Below, one piece after another: positions 1 to 7,833 of a stretch of DNA of 64,000 nucleotides. The stretch's first letter is position 1. Each line of letters starts with the position of its first letter. The DNA comes from Ignavibacteriales bacterium (GTDB lineage: Bacteria > Bacteroidota > Ignavibacteria > Ignavibacteriales > Melioribacteraceae). Under the pieces are notes generated by a model that saw only the letters and a list, made by a program, of their open reading frames with translations, searched no databases and was not told where the DNA came from. Position numbers and translations under genes: made by a program. The DNA lies in NCBI GenBank assembly GCA_021740915.1, contig JAIOYW010000013.1, positions 1-64,000 on the forward strand, in the 5' to 3' direction.

Positions 1-3000
1 ACGTTATCCGGGAATACAAAACGTGCATCAAAGATTCCTGCCGGTGGTGCCGGTGGTAGTTCTGCTTCGCCAAGTCCTGCATCCAGTCCGTCTGTTCCAA
101 GAGGATCGATTCCTGCTGCCATATTGTATGTGCCCCCTACGCCGTCAACTACGTTGAATGCTATTTCGTACATTGCTGCCAATGTCCCGTCTTTTTCACC
201 GTCTTTGGGTTGCAGATCAGCCGGGATCAAAGCGCCTGCCTGGGTGCATTTTACCCAGTAACCTTTTCCGGGATATACCGTGTTTGCTGTAAAATATCCG
301 CCGTCATATCCAAAGAAACTGCTTGAGATTATTCCCGGAGGATCACTTGCTATCTGGCTGACAGGGAATTCCTGATCATACGGACCAACCATATTCCAGC
401 CGGCAACAACCGGATTGGGTTCTTCCACCCTAAGTCCGGCAATTGTTATTTCTTCATTCACACCAAATTTCAGCCAATACCCTTTTCCATTAACAAGAAT
501 ATCTGCTGTCTGATATCCATTATTAAATGCAAATGCGCTGGAAGTTGCTGATGGGAAAAGAGATGTTTTCGTCATATCCGGAGCCAGTACCGGAACGCTA
601 ACCATATTCCAGCCGCTGGCAACTCCGAAACCAACCGGAATACTCTTACTGTATTCGATTACCAGGCTTGTTACCGCTGTGTTTGTAAGAGTAAATGAAT
701 TCGATGGTGTATTCTTCATATCAACATTTACAAGCATACCGCCAAAGGGATCCTTGAGCATAAATGAACCTTCAGGCAATTCCGCAGGATTCCAATTTAA
801 ATTCATCGGATATCCGCCGCTTCCGGGTTGAAATTGTAATGTCCATGTTGCTGATTCAAGATCGATGCCTCTTATATCTTTAAGTGAAGACGCCGGGGGA
901 ATAATGGGCAGATTGAATCTGATATCAAATGCACCGGCAGGAGGAAGTGGCGGCAGTTCTTCTTCGCCCAACATCGGATCAATACCATCCGTCGCTCCGG
1001 GACTCTGCCCAAAGACCAGATTACCGAATTCCTTTGTTCCGCTATTGTCTGATATTGTAAGGATAGCGTTCCAGGAGTTGTTTCCGGCATTCCATTTGTT
1101 CTTTGCAATGTCTGCCTGCTGAGCAAGATCATTCAGGTTATCAGCGGCCACTATTGCGAATACGATTTGTTTTTCTTCTCCGGGACCAAAGTTATAAGGA
1201 CCGGAAGAAACGAATAACCGCTGATCATTCGGAGTAGTTACCGGAGTAAAAGAATTATCAATAAACCAATTAAATATTTCGTATCTGTCAGTAGTATAAT
1301 CAGTCAGAACACAGCCGCCGGCTAGTCCATTAATCGCCACTACGCCGTAATATGAAAAATCGGGGCCGGACGGATGGTTAATGTATATCACATCACTTCC
1401 TGGAAGGTAACCTCCCAAATTTCCGCTGAAACTACTGACGTCAAGGTCAAGAAAAATTCCCGCGTAAAAATCATCAATATAATCGGGAGAATTATTCTTA
1501 TATGAATAATTATAAATAACAAATTTATCTCCCTGAGCCGAAAATGTGCTTTGTTTAATTTGAAGCGGCAGAGGATTCGGTGAGTTTACATCTGCGAGTT
1601 CTGCGTGACTCACCTGGTCAAAAGGCGGTTCCTGGAAAAATCCCTGAAGCGGCTGTGAATTGACGAGGTCATTTACAAGAAGACCGCCGGTCGTATCTGC
1701 GAAACTTCCGATCTGACCTTTTATTCCTGTTGCCGGGGTTCCAAAAACTGCACCGCCTGTATATAAAACGCTGGATGAATTATTATAAATAAACCCCAAT
1801 CCACCAGTCCCATTATACTGATTTCCAATAAAACCATTATCAAATGCTGTAAGTTGAACTGTGCCGGTATTGTGATCAAGACTCGCTGTCATCTGAATAT
1901 TTGTCTGGAAAGTAAATGTATCGTAATACCAGGCATTGAAGTTACTTGCCGAGTTTTCCGAGAACAGACTGGTACCGGGAATATCATCTATCATATACAT
2001 ATAGTGCAGTGTAGCCATATTTCCGTCAAATTCAAGTCTTTCAGCAAGATTGGGATAACATTCCTGGGTAAATTTGGCGCCTTTCAGCACCTCAGGGCTT
2101 GTCCACGACTGACCGTGATCCTGAGAAATTGAAAAATACAAATCAGTGTAAAAAACTGAATCAGATGCTGGCCCTCCGTCTCCGGGATAAATGTTTATTG
2201 GAGAAAACCCCGGCGCATCACTGTATTCAGGTCCCTGCCATACAATAATTATGACGTTACCATCCGGTGAAATACTCAATCCTGGATATGCATTCCCAAT
2301 ACCGTTTCCCGGACGATAATTTGTGATAATATTCGCATCACTTTTTTCCATAGCTTCTGAGGTGATTGAGAGCCATGCATTCGGAACATTCTTATAAAGA
2401 ACCGGGAAGACATCTCTTCCTTCCTGCGTATCCCATCCATAACCATTAGCAACAATATGTGTGGAGTTATTATTATCGAGCAGCATCTTGGTTTGTCCAA
2501 AATTTTCAATCTGCGGGGCATACGACATACGATCTGCAATCTGCCCGGTAACGCCATCAACTGCTCTGACCCTGCCAACCCATGTATTTCCCTGATCAGG
2601 ACTTATATACTGATAGAGAATATCGGCACTGTCAGGATCTGCACCCCAGATAACATCACCGTTGCGTTGAACTGCCATCAGCATATCAACTCTCAATTGA
2701 TTTTCTGAGGAATGTATCCCAACCTCAGTTGTGTATGTCCCCCAGAATTCGGGGTCATTGGCGCCAACAGGCCCGACATACATCCAATTGATTCCGGCAT
2801 CCATTGATTTATAAATGTCTGTAATTGTCGTTGCCCATATAGTTCCGTTGTTCAGATAAGTGAATGAGGGAAAGTTTCCCCCGAAAGATGAACTATACCC
2901 GCTTACCTGATTGGTATTCAAATCGATATATGCAAGGTGGGAGGTTCCTCCGCTATGTGCAGCAACTATTGCCTTTCCGGCAAGCGGACCCTGTTCAGCA

Positions 3001-3383
3001 ATCCTGATATTTCCCCAGCCATAAGATGCACCGGTATTCCAGATTGCAAATGAAGGATAATTACCCAGGTTCTCATAAATAAAGCTTTGTTCTCTTATGC
3101 CGCCATCGATTCTTTTCATCGCGGTCATCGATGGCCCATTAATACTCTTTAGCCCGGGTAAATAATCAATCATCGGGCGTATCTGACTATTTGCTGAATA
3201 GTCGTAATCTGTTTCTAAAAGCAAAGTTCCGGCTGATGTTTGATCCACAAAAGTGGTTTTTATTGTTTTAACCGAAACCGGCTTGAAATTCTCATCTGCA
3301 ATTTTGGAAACAGCACTTTCCTGAGCATATGAACACAGGACCGGCAACAGCAGAAAGAATAGTAAAAACCTTAAAGTTTTCAT
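1..3383 (-). CDS. Large secreted BNR-repeat protein with GWNMVS-type C-terminal modules (3' end outside window)
   Basis: An open frame runs uninterrupted from an ATG at 3383 to the window edge (1127 codons seen, no stop), preceded by a GGAGAA ribosome site. It begins with a clear signal peptide (MKTLRFLLFFLLLPVLCSYA) and is therefore exported. Three Asp-box (BNR) motifs of the form SxDxGxxW are visible near residues 193-200, 261-268 and 420-427, which points to a beta-propeller of the sialidase/photosystem-stability-factor type. The C-terminal third carries a proline-rich module (ELPPxPPAGxFDxRF) near residue 815 that recurs near residue 1112. Between the two copies are two copies of a GWNMV...GYW module. 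Such modules are common at the C-termini of secreted Ignavibacteria proteins and probably serve secretion or surface attachment. Substrate and enzymatic activity cannot be told. The catalytic residues of true sialidases were not identified, so it may only bind. Confidence 0.85.
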   Translation of the reverse strand, partial: MKTLRFLLFFLLLPVLCSYAQESAVSKIADENFKPVSVKTIKTTFVDQTSAGTLLLETDYDYSANSQIRPMIDYLPGLKSINGPSMTAMKRIDGGIREQSFIYENLGNYPSFAIWNTGASYGWGNIRIAEQGPLAGKAIVAAHSGGTSHLAYIDLNTNQVSGYSSSFGGNFPSFTYLNNGTIWATTITDIYKSMDAGINWMYVGPVGANDPEFWGTYTTEVGIHSSENQLRVDMLMAVQRNGDVIWGADPDSADILYQYISPDQGNTWVGRVRAVDGVTGQIADRMSYAPQIENFGQTKMLLDNNNSTHIVANGYGWDTQEGRDVFPVLYKNVPNAWLSITSEAMEKSDANIITNYRPGNGIGNAYPGLSISPDGNVIIIVWQGPEYSDAPGFSPINIYPGDGGPASDSVFYTDLYFSISQDHGQSWTSPEVLKGAKFTQECYPNLAERLEFDGNMATLHYMYMIDDIPGTSLFSENSASNFNAWYYDTFTFQTNIQMTASLDHNTGTVQLTAFDNGFIGNQYNGTGGLGFIYNNSSSVLYTGGAVFGTPATGIKGQIGSFADTTGGLLVNDLVNSQPLQGFFQEPPFDQVSHAELADVNSPNPLPLQIKQSTFSAQGDKFVIYNYSYKNNSPDYIDDFYAGIFLDLDVSSFSGNLGGYLPGSDVIYINHPSGPDFSYYGVVAINGLAGGCVLTDYTTDRYEIFNWFIDNSFTPVTTPNDQRLFVSSGPYNFGPGEEKQIVFAIVAADNLNDLAQQADIAKNKWNAGNNSWNAILTISDNSGTKEFGNLVFGQSPGATDGIDPMLGEEELPPLPPAGAFDIRFNLPIIPPASSLKDIRGIDLESATWTLQFQPGSGGYPMNLNWNPAELPEGSFMLKDPFGGMLVNVDMKNTPSNSFTLTNTAVTSLVIEYSKSIPVGFGVASGWNMVSVPVLAPDMTKTSLFPSATSSAFAFNNGYQTADILVNGKGYWLKFGVNEEITIAGLRVEEPNPVVAGWNMVGPYDQEFPVSQIASDPPGIISSSFFGYDGGYFTANTVYPGKGYWVKCTQAGALIPADLQPKDGEKDGTLAAMYEIAFNVVDGVGGTYNMAAGIDPLGTDGLDAGLGEAELPPAPPAGIFDARFVFPDN

Positions 3384-3408
3384 AATTTCTCCATTTAATA
3401 AAAGTCAT

Positions 3409-3447
3409 TGCTGTCTGATTTAGGAGGTTAATCCATAACAGACAGCA
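3409..3447 (-). promoter_or_regulatory. Inverted repeat in the leader of the BNR protein gene
   Basis: Perfect 9-base arms (TGCTGTCTG at 3409-3417, CAGACAGCA at 3439-3447) flank a 21-base loop, 26-64 bases upstream of the start codon. Read on the transcribed strand, the loop contains ACCTCCT, complementary to a Shine-Dalgarno core. It could be an operator or a leader hairpin. The sequence alone does not decide. Confidence 0.35.
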
Positions 3448-3699
3448 TTACTTCAATGTACAAAAATGAATGTGCATTTTCAACTTTGAAATCACAGGGA
3501 TTAGCGTGATATTAAGGGCTGTGTTTTTAAGTTTTTTATTCTCTTGTACTTAACTCGTAATGAGTCTGATGAAGTGATTCATTTTTCCCGGGTTCTGGTC
3601 ATCGTTCAACTCAATTATTTATCGGACGCACTTTACAGGGGCTTATTGGAGAAGTTATAAACGATAATTAAGAAAATTAAGGGGTGGTTTGATAAATAA

Positions 3700-3745
3700 T
3701 TAGAGTTGAATTCTTATTAAGGATATTCATAGAAACCAACTCTAA
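3700..3745 (-). terminator. Possible long-loop hairpin after the sigma-54 activator gene
   Basis: Nine-base arms TTAGAGTTG (3700-3708) and CAACTCTAA (3737-3745) with a 28-base loop lie 32-77 bases downstream of the activator stop. On the minus strand the second arm is followed by TTATTTAT, weakly terminator-like. The long loop makes this uncertain. Confidence 0.3.
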
Positions 3746-3776
3746 AATTGCAATTGGATTTTGAATCAATTTCGTT

Positions 3777-5246
3777 TTAATCGATCAGCCCTAATTTTTT
3801 CATTTTACTTTGCAATGTCGTGGGTTTTAATTTCAGTAAGGCAGCAGCACCGTCTTTTCCATATATTTTACCACTGCTGATTTTCAAAGCACGACCGATG
3901 ATATCTTTGACTTCTGAATCAAAACTTTCAACGATATTGCTTTCCGATATTTGGTTTTCGTCTTTGGAATTGGCATCAAAAAAAAGGTGATTTTTTAATA
4001 TTATTGATCCGCCTGAGAGTATAGCTGCTCTTTCAAGTGTGTTTTGAAGTTCACGGATATTTCCGGGCCAGCGTTTGTTCAATAGATGCTCCAATGCCTG
4101 TTCGCTGAGGGAAACGTTTTTCATACCCGGTTTCGTTGATATCTTCTCGAGAAAATACCCCGCAAGTAATACAATATCTTCTTTTCTTGCCCTCAGGGGC
4201 GGCAGCATTATAGGAAATACATTAAGCCTGTAGAAAAGATCTTCTCTGAATCTTCCAAGGCGCACCCGTTCCTGCAAATCTGCATTTGTGGCGCAAATAA
4301 TTCTGACATCCGCGCTTATTGTTTTTTCACCGCCAACCCGCTCAAATTTCCCTTCCTGGAGAGCCCGGAGTAGTTTGGGTTGAATCTCTGCCGGCAAATC
4401 AGCAATTTCATCAAGGAAAAGAGTTCCTCCATCGGCGAGCTCAAACCTGCCTTTCCGCTGGGTTGTAGCGCCAGTATAAGCGCCCTTTTCATGACCAAAC
4501 AGTTCACTTTCAGCTAAATTGACGTTCAATGCCGAACAATTCAATGCAATAAATTGTTTTGCCGCCCTGCCCGATAATGAATGAATCGAGCGGGCAACCT
4601 TTTCTTTCCCGGTTCCTGTTTCACCAGTGATCAGGACTGCAGAATCGGCAGGTGCAACAAGTTTTATCTTTTCTAAAACATGGTTCCAGTTCTGAGATTT
4701 TCCGACGAGTCCCTCGATCATTATCTTTGCTTCACTTATAAGCGAATTGCGTTCGAGCAGCAATGTCTCTTTTTCAGTTTGCAGATTATCATTTGCAATC
4801 GCCTGTGCCAGTGCAAGAGCAATAAGTTTGGAAAGTGTTCCGGCTGCCTGTACCCTTCCCGGAGTAAAAATATCACATTCCCTGTGATCCAGGGTCATAA
4901 GTCCAAGCGTCGTATTACCAATGGATAAAGGTACGAGCATACACGAATGACCAGCGGGGAGATCTATCACTCCTTCGTATGTATCCGGACTGCCGGGATC
5001 ATCATCTGCAAGTCTGACCTGCCCCTCCTCCATTACATTATCAAGATCCGGCCGCCGGCTCAGCTCAATTTCATAATCACTTAATTTCTGCTCGACCAAC
5101 TCTCCTTTAGCATACTGGACTTTTAAGCGATTCCCGGTTTCTTTGCTTAGAATAACGGCTAATTCATACGGAATTATTTCTCTTATTGCATCAAGCACAA
5201 TTTCCATTGTATTAAATGGATTCAGGATCTGTGATTGTAAGCTCAT
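3777..5246 (-). CDS. Sigma-54-dependent activator with GAF domain, NorR-like
   Basis: A 489-residue bacterial enhancer-binding protein. An N-terminal GAF domain (about 10-150) is followed by a AAA+ domain with Walker A GETGTGKE (208-215), the sigma-54 contact loop GAYTGA (255-260), Walker B GTLFLDE (274-280) and WPGNIREL (393-400). A Fis-type helix-turn-helix lies at about 455-487. The GAF segment resembles E. coli NorR: PDTYEG (87-92) aligns with NorR PDPYDG and HSC (100-102) with HAC, and an Asp follows in MTLDH (120). By this alignment the proposed NorR iron ligands are largely kept (Asp, Glu for Asp, Cys, Asp), so nitric-oxide sensing is a reasonable inference. It is transcribed away from dps, with three CGATATTTCG repeats just upstream of its start. 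It probably activates the sigma-54 promoter of dps and may control itself. Confidence 0.9.
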   Translation of the reverse strand: MSLQSQILNPFNTMEIVLDAIREIIPYELAVILSKETGNRLKVQYAKGELVEQKLSDYEIELSRRPDLDNVMEEGQVRLADDDPGSPDTYEGVIDLPAGHSCMLVPLSIGNTTLGLMTLDHRECDIFTPGRVQAAGTLSKLIALALAQAIANDNLQTEKETLLLERNSLISEAKIMIEGLVGKSQNWNHVLEKIKLVAPADSAVLITGETGTGKEKVARSIHSLSGRAAKQFIALNCSALNVNLAESELFGHEKGAYTGATTQRKGRFELADGGTLFLDEIADLPAEIQPKLLRALQEGKFERVGGEKTISADVRIICATNADLQERVRLGRFREDLFYRLNVFPIMLPPLRARKEDIVLLAGYFLEKISTKPGMKNVSLSEQALEHLLNKRWPGNIRELQNTLERAAILSGGSIILKNHLFFDANSKDENQISESNIVESFDSEVKDIIGRALKISSGKIYGKDGAAALLKLKPTTLQSKMKKLGLID

Positions 5247-5258
5247 ACAAACCTTTAA

Positions 5259-5308
5259 CGATATTTCGGTGACAACGATATTTCGAGACAGAATATACCG
5301 ATATTTCG
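5259..5308. promoter_or_regulatory. Three CGATATTTCG repeats, probable enhancer sites of the NorR-like activator
   Basis: Identical 10-mers occur at 5259-5268, 5276-5285 and 5299-5308, 17 and 23 bases apart. Each is the core of an imperfect palindrome. The third is the most symmetrical, ACCGA-TATT-TCGGT. They begin 13 bases upstream of the activator start and end 73 bases upstream of the -24 element for dps, which is the usual placement for activator sites of a sigma-54 system. Three sites between divergent genes is also how NorR is arranged in E. coli, although the NorR consensus (GT-N7-AC) is not seen here. Assignment to this activator is inferred from position. Confidence 0.7.
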
Positions 5309-5380
5309 GTTATTTGTCAATTGGGTGAAAAATATTACTCTAACTTATTATAAAACAAGGAGCATCATACGAATATTTTC

Positions 5381-5396
5381 TGGCACATTCTTTGCA
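5381..5396 (+). promoter_or_regulatory. Sigma-54 (-24/-12) promoter of dps
   Basis: TGGCAC (5381-5386), five bases, then TTGCA (5392-5396) matches the sigma-54 consensus TGGCAC-N5-TTGCW exactly. It sits 35 bases upstream of the dps start codon, on the correct strand, with the NorR-like activator divergent and its candidate sites upstream. Confidence 0.85.
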
Positions 5397-5431
5397 ATAT
5401 TATTGTACATTAATCATAAGGAACTGAAAAA

Positions 5432-5902
5432 ATGAATATGACAACAAAAAAAGATGTTAAAACCGAAGTCGCTGAATTATTAAAACCTATTCTGGCAGAT
5501 CAGCATATTCTCTATACTAAATTGAGAAATTATCATTGGAATATTACAGGAAAGATGTTTTTTAATCTTCATACGAATTTTGAAACACTCTACACCGATC
5601 TTGCACTGGATATAGATGAAATAGCAGAAAGAATCCGGTCACTTGGAGTTTATGCCCCGGGCACAATGACCTCCTTCCTCAAACTTGCCGGATTAAAGGA
5701 GGAAAAAGAGGATAATTATCCCGTTGCCTCTGCAATGGTTGAAAATCTTATTAATGATTACGAATACGTAGTCATCGGACTTAAGAACAGCGCTCTTAAA
5801 ATGCAGACTGAATATTCTGATGAAGTAACAGCGGGTTATCTTTATTCACTTGCACAGAAATATGAGAAACACAACTGGATGCTACATTCGCTGCTCAACT
5901 AA
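5432..5902 (+). CDS. dps: Dps-family ferritin-like DNA-protecting protein
   Basis: A 156-residue Dps protein, normal length for the family. Dps dodecamers oxidise and store iron, consuming H2O2, and many bind DNA. The inter-subunit ferroxidase residues are in the expected spacing: His35 (NYHWN), His47 (NLH), Asp62 and Glu66 (DIDEIAER). The start is an ATG with AAGGA 11 bases upstream. It is a single-gene unit between a strong sigma-54 promoter and a good terminator. Control by a sigma-54 NorR-like activator, inferred from context, would be unusual, since Dps is more often controlled by OxyR, PerR or stationary-phase regulators. Confidence 0.95.
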   Translation: MNMTTKKDVKTEVAELLKPILADQHILYTKLRNYHWNITGKMFFNLHTNFETLYTDLALDIDEIAERIRSLGVYAPGTMTSFLKLAGLKEEKEDNYPVASAMVENLINDYEYVVIGLKNSALKMQTEYSDEVTAGYLYSLAQKYEKHNWMLHSLLN

Positions 5903-5922
5903 AGTTCAGCTAAGGGTTTAAT

Positions 5923-5954
5923 AAAGAGGCCGAAAAATAAAATTCGGCCTCTTT
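5923..5954. terminator. Bidirectional terminator between dps and the decaheme cytochrome gene
   Basis: A 12-base perfect stem (AAAGAGGCCGAA / TTCGGCCTCTTT) with an 8-base loop lies 21 bases after the dps stop and is followed by ATTTATTAT. The genes on both sides converge on it. Confidence 0.85.
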
Positions 5955-6061
5955 ATTTATTATCTTAGTTTAAATGATTTCTAATAAATTTTTGATTTGT
6001 AGAAATTGTTTTTTTGACAGCAGTGTCATATATAATTATTCGAAAACGTCAATTTTTATAA

Positions 6062-7003
6062 TTAATCATCCTCATGGTGTTCTTTTTCCCGTTCTCCACT
6101 TTCATGATGCTTCTCTTTTTTTTCTGAATTTTTCTTTCGTTTTGAGTTTGAGTTTTCATTAAAGGTGCTGTCCTCATCTCCGGAACGATGACATTTTGCA
6201 CAATTTTCAAAATTTTGAATGTTTTCTTCCTTGTGCTTCCGTGCAATTTTTTCGGGTTGATGTTCGTGACAGCCAAAACAAGTATATTTTGTATAACCAT
6301 CTGTCATCGAATGACAGGTTGAACATTTTGACTGATGATTGCTGTCAAAAACAAAATGTTTTTCATGATTGAATGTCGCCGGAGTCCAGGCTGATGTCTG
6401 ATGGCATTCTGCGCATGATTGTTCATTTACCAGGGTTTTGTGGAAATCGCTCTGTGGTGCATCTTTATTATGGCATGTCCGGCATATTAATTGTGCATCA
6501 GTTAAAATACTATGGCTGAATTTGGCTTTTTGCCAATCCTCCTGAATGTGGCACAATCCGCATTTATCCGAATAAGAATGCATATCGGTATTAGGTTTCT
6601 CTTGTAAATGACACGCTTGGCAATTTCTGTTTATATCCGGATTAAGCATTGTATGCGTAAAATTCAGGGTGGCGTTTTCCCGTCCAAATCCATTGTGCTC
6701 TGTATGGCATGTCTTACAATCTTCACTTACAAGGGTTTTATGAAGAAGAAAATTCTTCTGGTTAGAATTTTTAATTCCTACATCGGCAGAATTTCCTTTG
6801 CCTATCTCGCCTTCCCTGTGACACGTAAGGCATTTTTCTGAAGGTATTCCCGAGCCTGGTGAATGACAAGCACTGCATTCCGATTTTAGTTTCTCATGAC
6901 CACCACTAAGTGTTCCCGGATTTATTGCATAGTATGGAGATATCCAAAATATTATTCCCGCAATCAATAGAGACATAAACAAAGTTATATGCGTTGAGCG
7001 CAT
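6062..7003 (-). CDS. Decaheme c-type cytochrome
   Basis: A periplasmic multiheme cytochrome with ten CxxCH heme-attachment motifs (CSACH, CLTCH, CKTCH, CQACH, CGLCH, CRTCH, CAECH, CSTCH, CFGCH, CAKCH). The first half resembles cytochrome c7/c3-type and NapC/NrfB-like electron carriers. The ATG at 7003 (313 residues) is chosen because it follows TGGAGG at 7011-7016 by 7 bases, sits one base after the upstream stop, and starts directly into a signal anchor (MRSTHITLFMSLLIAG). A frame-compatible ATG at 7051 would add 16 residues. The last 40 residues are a highly charged Lys/Glu/His tail rich in EKKEKHHE, which is unusual and may bind metal. It is coupled to the cytochrome b-like gene upstream, so it probably accepts electrons from a quinol-oxidising membrane partner. 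Confidence 0.9.
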   Translation of the reverse strand: MRSTHITLFMSLLIAGIIFWISPYYAINPGTLSGGHEKLKSECSACHSPGSGIPSEKCLTCHREGEIGKGNSADVGIKNSNQKNFLLHKTLVSEDCKTCHTEHNGFGRENATLNFTHTMLNPDINRNCQACHLQEKPNTDMHSYSDKCGLCHIQEDWQKAKFSHSILTDAQLICRTCHNKDAPQSDFHKTLVNEQSCAECHQTSAWTPATFNHEKHFVFDSNHQSKCSTCHSMTDGYTKYTCFGCHEHQPEKIARKHKEENIQNFENCAKCHRSGDEDSTFNENSNSKRKKNSEKKEKHHESGEREKEHHEDD

Positions 7004-7004
7004 C

Positions 7005-7577
7005 CTACCACCTCCAGTAAAGCAAAATTGTGGCGATATGCCATATCGCAAAGGAAACCAAAACCATATTTAGAGGTAAATGTACCCTCCGCCATTGCTG
7101 CATTGCTGAAACCATAAGCGCTGAATAATGGAGCTCCCGTTCAATCTCTTCTTCTGATTTTCCGACATTTTTAAGCTCAATCCTCAGATGATTAAGACTG
7201 TCTTTGGCTTCCTTATAAAGAAATTTTCCTATTAGTCCACTCGCTACCACAATCAGCATGGAAATCATTGCAATCCAGGGAATTATGGCATTAAAGTGGA
7301 TTCCGGAGTGAATTAAAATCAGAACGGTTCCAGCCCAACCAAGAAACTCATGATTTTGGAGCAACTTTTTGGGGGCGCCAAACGAAATAATTTTTCTTTT
7401 TCTTAATGAATAAAAAAAGGAACTTAAAATAATTATTGTTCCAACGATTCCCAGGTATCTTCCGATCTGTTTGAGCCCAACCAAATGTAGCAGATAATCC
7501 AATACAATTGCGCTGACAATCATTAAAATAAAAATGAAAATGGAGGATATTGTTTTTTTCATAAATATAAATTTCAT
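7005..7577 (-). CDS. Four-helix membrane protein, probable cytochrome b-type electron carrier
   Basis: A 190-residue integral membrane protein with helices at about 8-30, 36-56, 75-115 and 168-188. Candidate heme-ligand histidines lie in membrane segments: His76 (NHEF), His90 and His93 (IHSGIH) in the central helices and, near the C-terminus, the VHLPLN and IWHIA histidines. It ends one base before the decaheme cytochrome start, so the two are co-translated and probably form a quinol-to-periplasm electron-transfer pair. I do not recognise a named family. The b-heme assignment is an inference from histidine placement and the neighbour. The terminal electron acceptor is unknown. Confidence 0.7.
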   Translation of the reverse strand: MKFIFMKKTISSIFIFILMIVSAIVLDYLLHLVGLKQIGRYLGIVGTIIILSSFFYSLRKRKIISFGAPKKLLQNHEFLGWAGTVLILIHSGIHFNAIIPWIAMISMLIVVASGLIGKFLYKEAKDSLNHLRIELKNVGKSEEEIERELHYSALMVSAMQQWRRVHLPLNMVLVSFAIWHIATILLYWRW

Positions 7578-7671
7578 ATTATGCCGAATAATAAATATTA
7601 AATCACCACGCTTGTCTATGTTGGAATATTGGGCGGAAAATTAGATAAATTATTTACGATTGTCAAGAAAT

Positions 7672-7690
7672 ATTAGTCTATTTGACTAAT
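7672..7690. promoter_or_regulatory. Perfect inverted repeat upstream of the cytochrome operon
   Basis: ATTAGTC-TATTT-GACTAAT has perfect 7-base arms and a 5-base spacer. It lies 95 bases upstream of the cytochrome b-like start, in the gap after the photolyase gene. Size and symmetry fit a dimeric regulator site. The half-site is not the classical FNR (TTGAT) or CRP one. The regulator is unknown. Confidence 0.45.
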
Positions 7691-7833
7691 CTAAGAAATA
7701 TATACTCAAAAAAACATTGTAACCTTGGTTTTCTGAATCATATGTCCTTTTTAATCTCCAAGAAGAAGTAAGAATACGGGTGTTGTTAGTAGACTGGCTA
7801 TTCCATTTACTCGATTGAGGCAGGTGAAATGAG

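Larger units (their letters stand above)
3384..3776. other. Intergenic region with two inverted repeats, no gene
   Basis: This 393-base gap holds the leader of the BNR protein gene (minus strand) and the trailer of the sigma-54 activator gene (minus strand). I see no credible ORF or RNA gene. It contains two inverted repeats listed separately: one in the leader (3409-3447) and one 32-77 bases past the activator stop (3700-3745). Confidence 0.6.
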
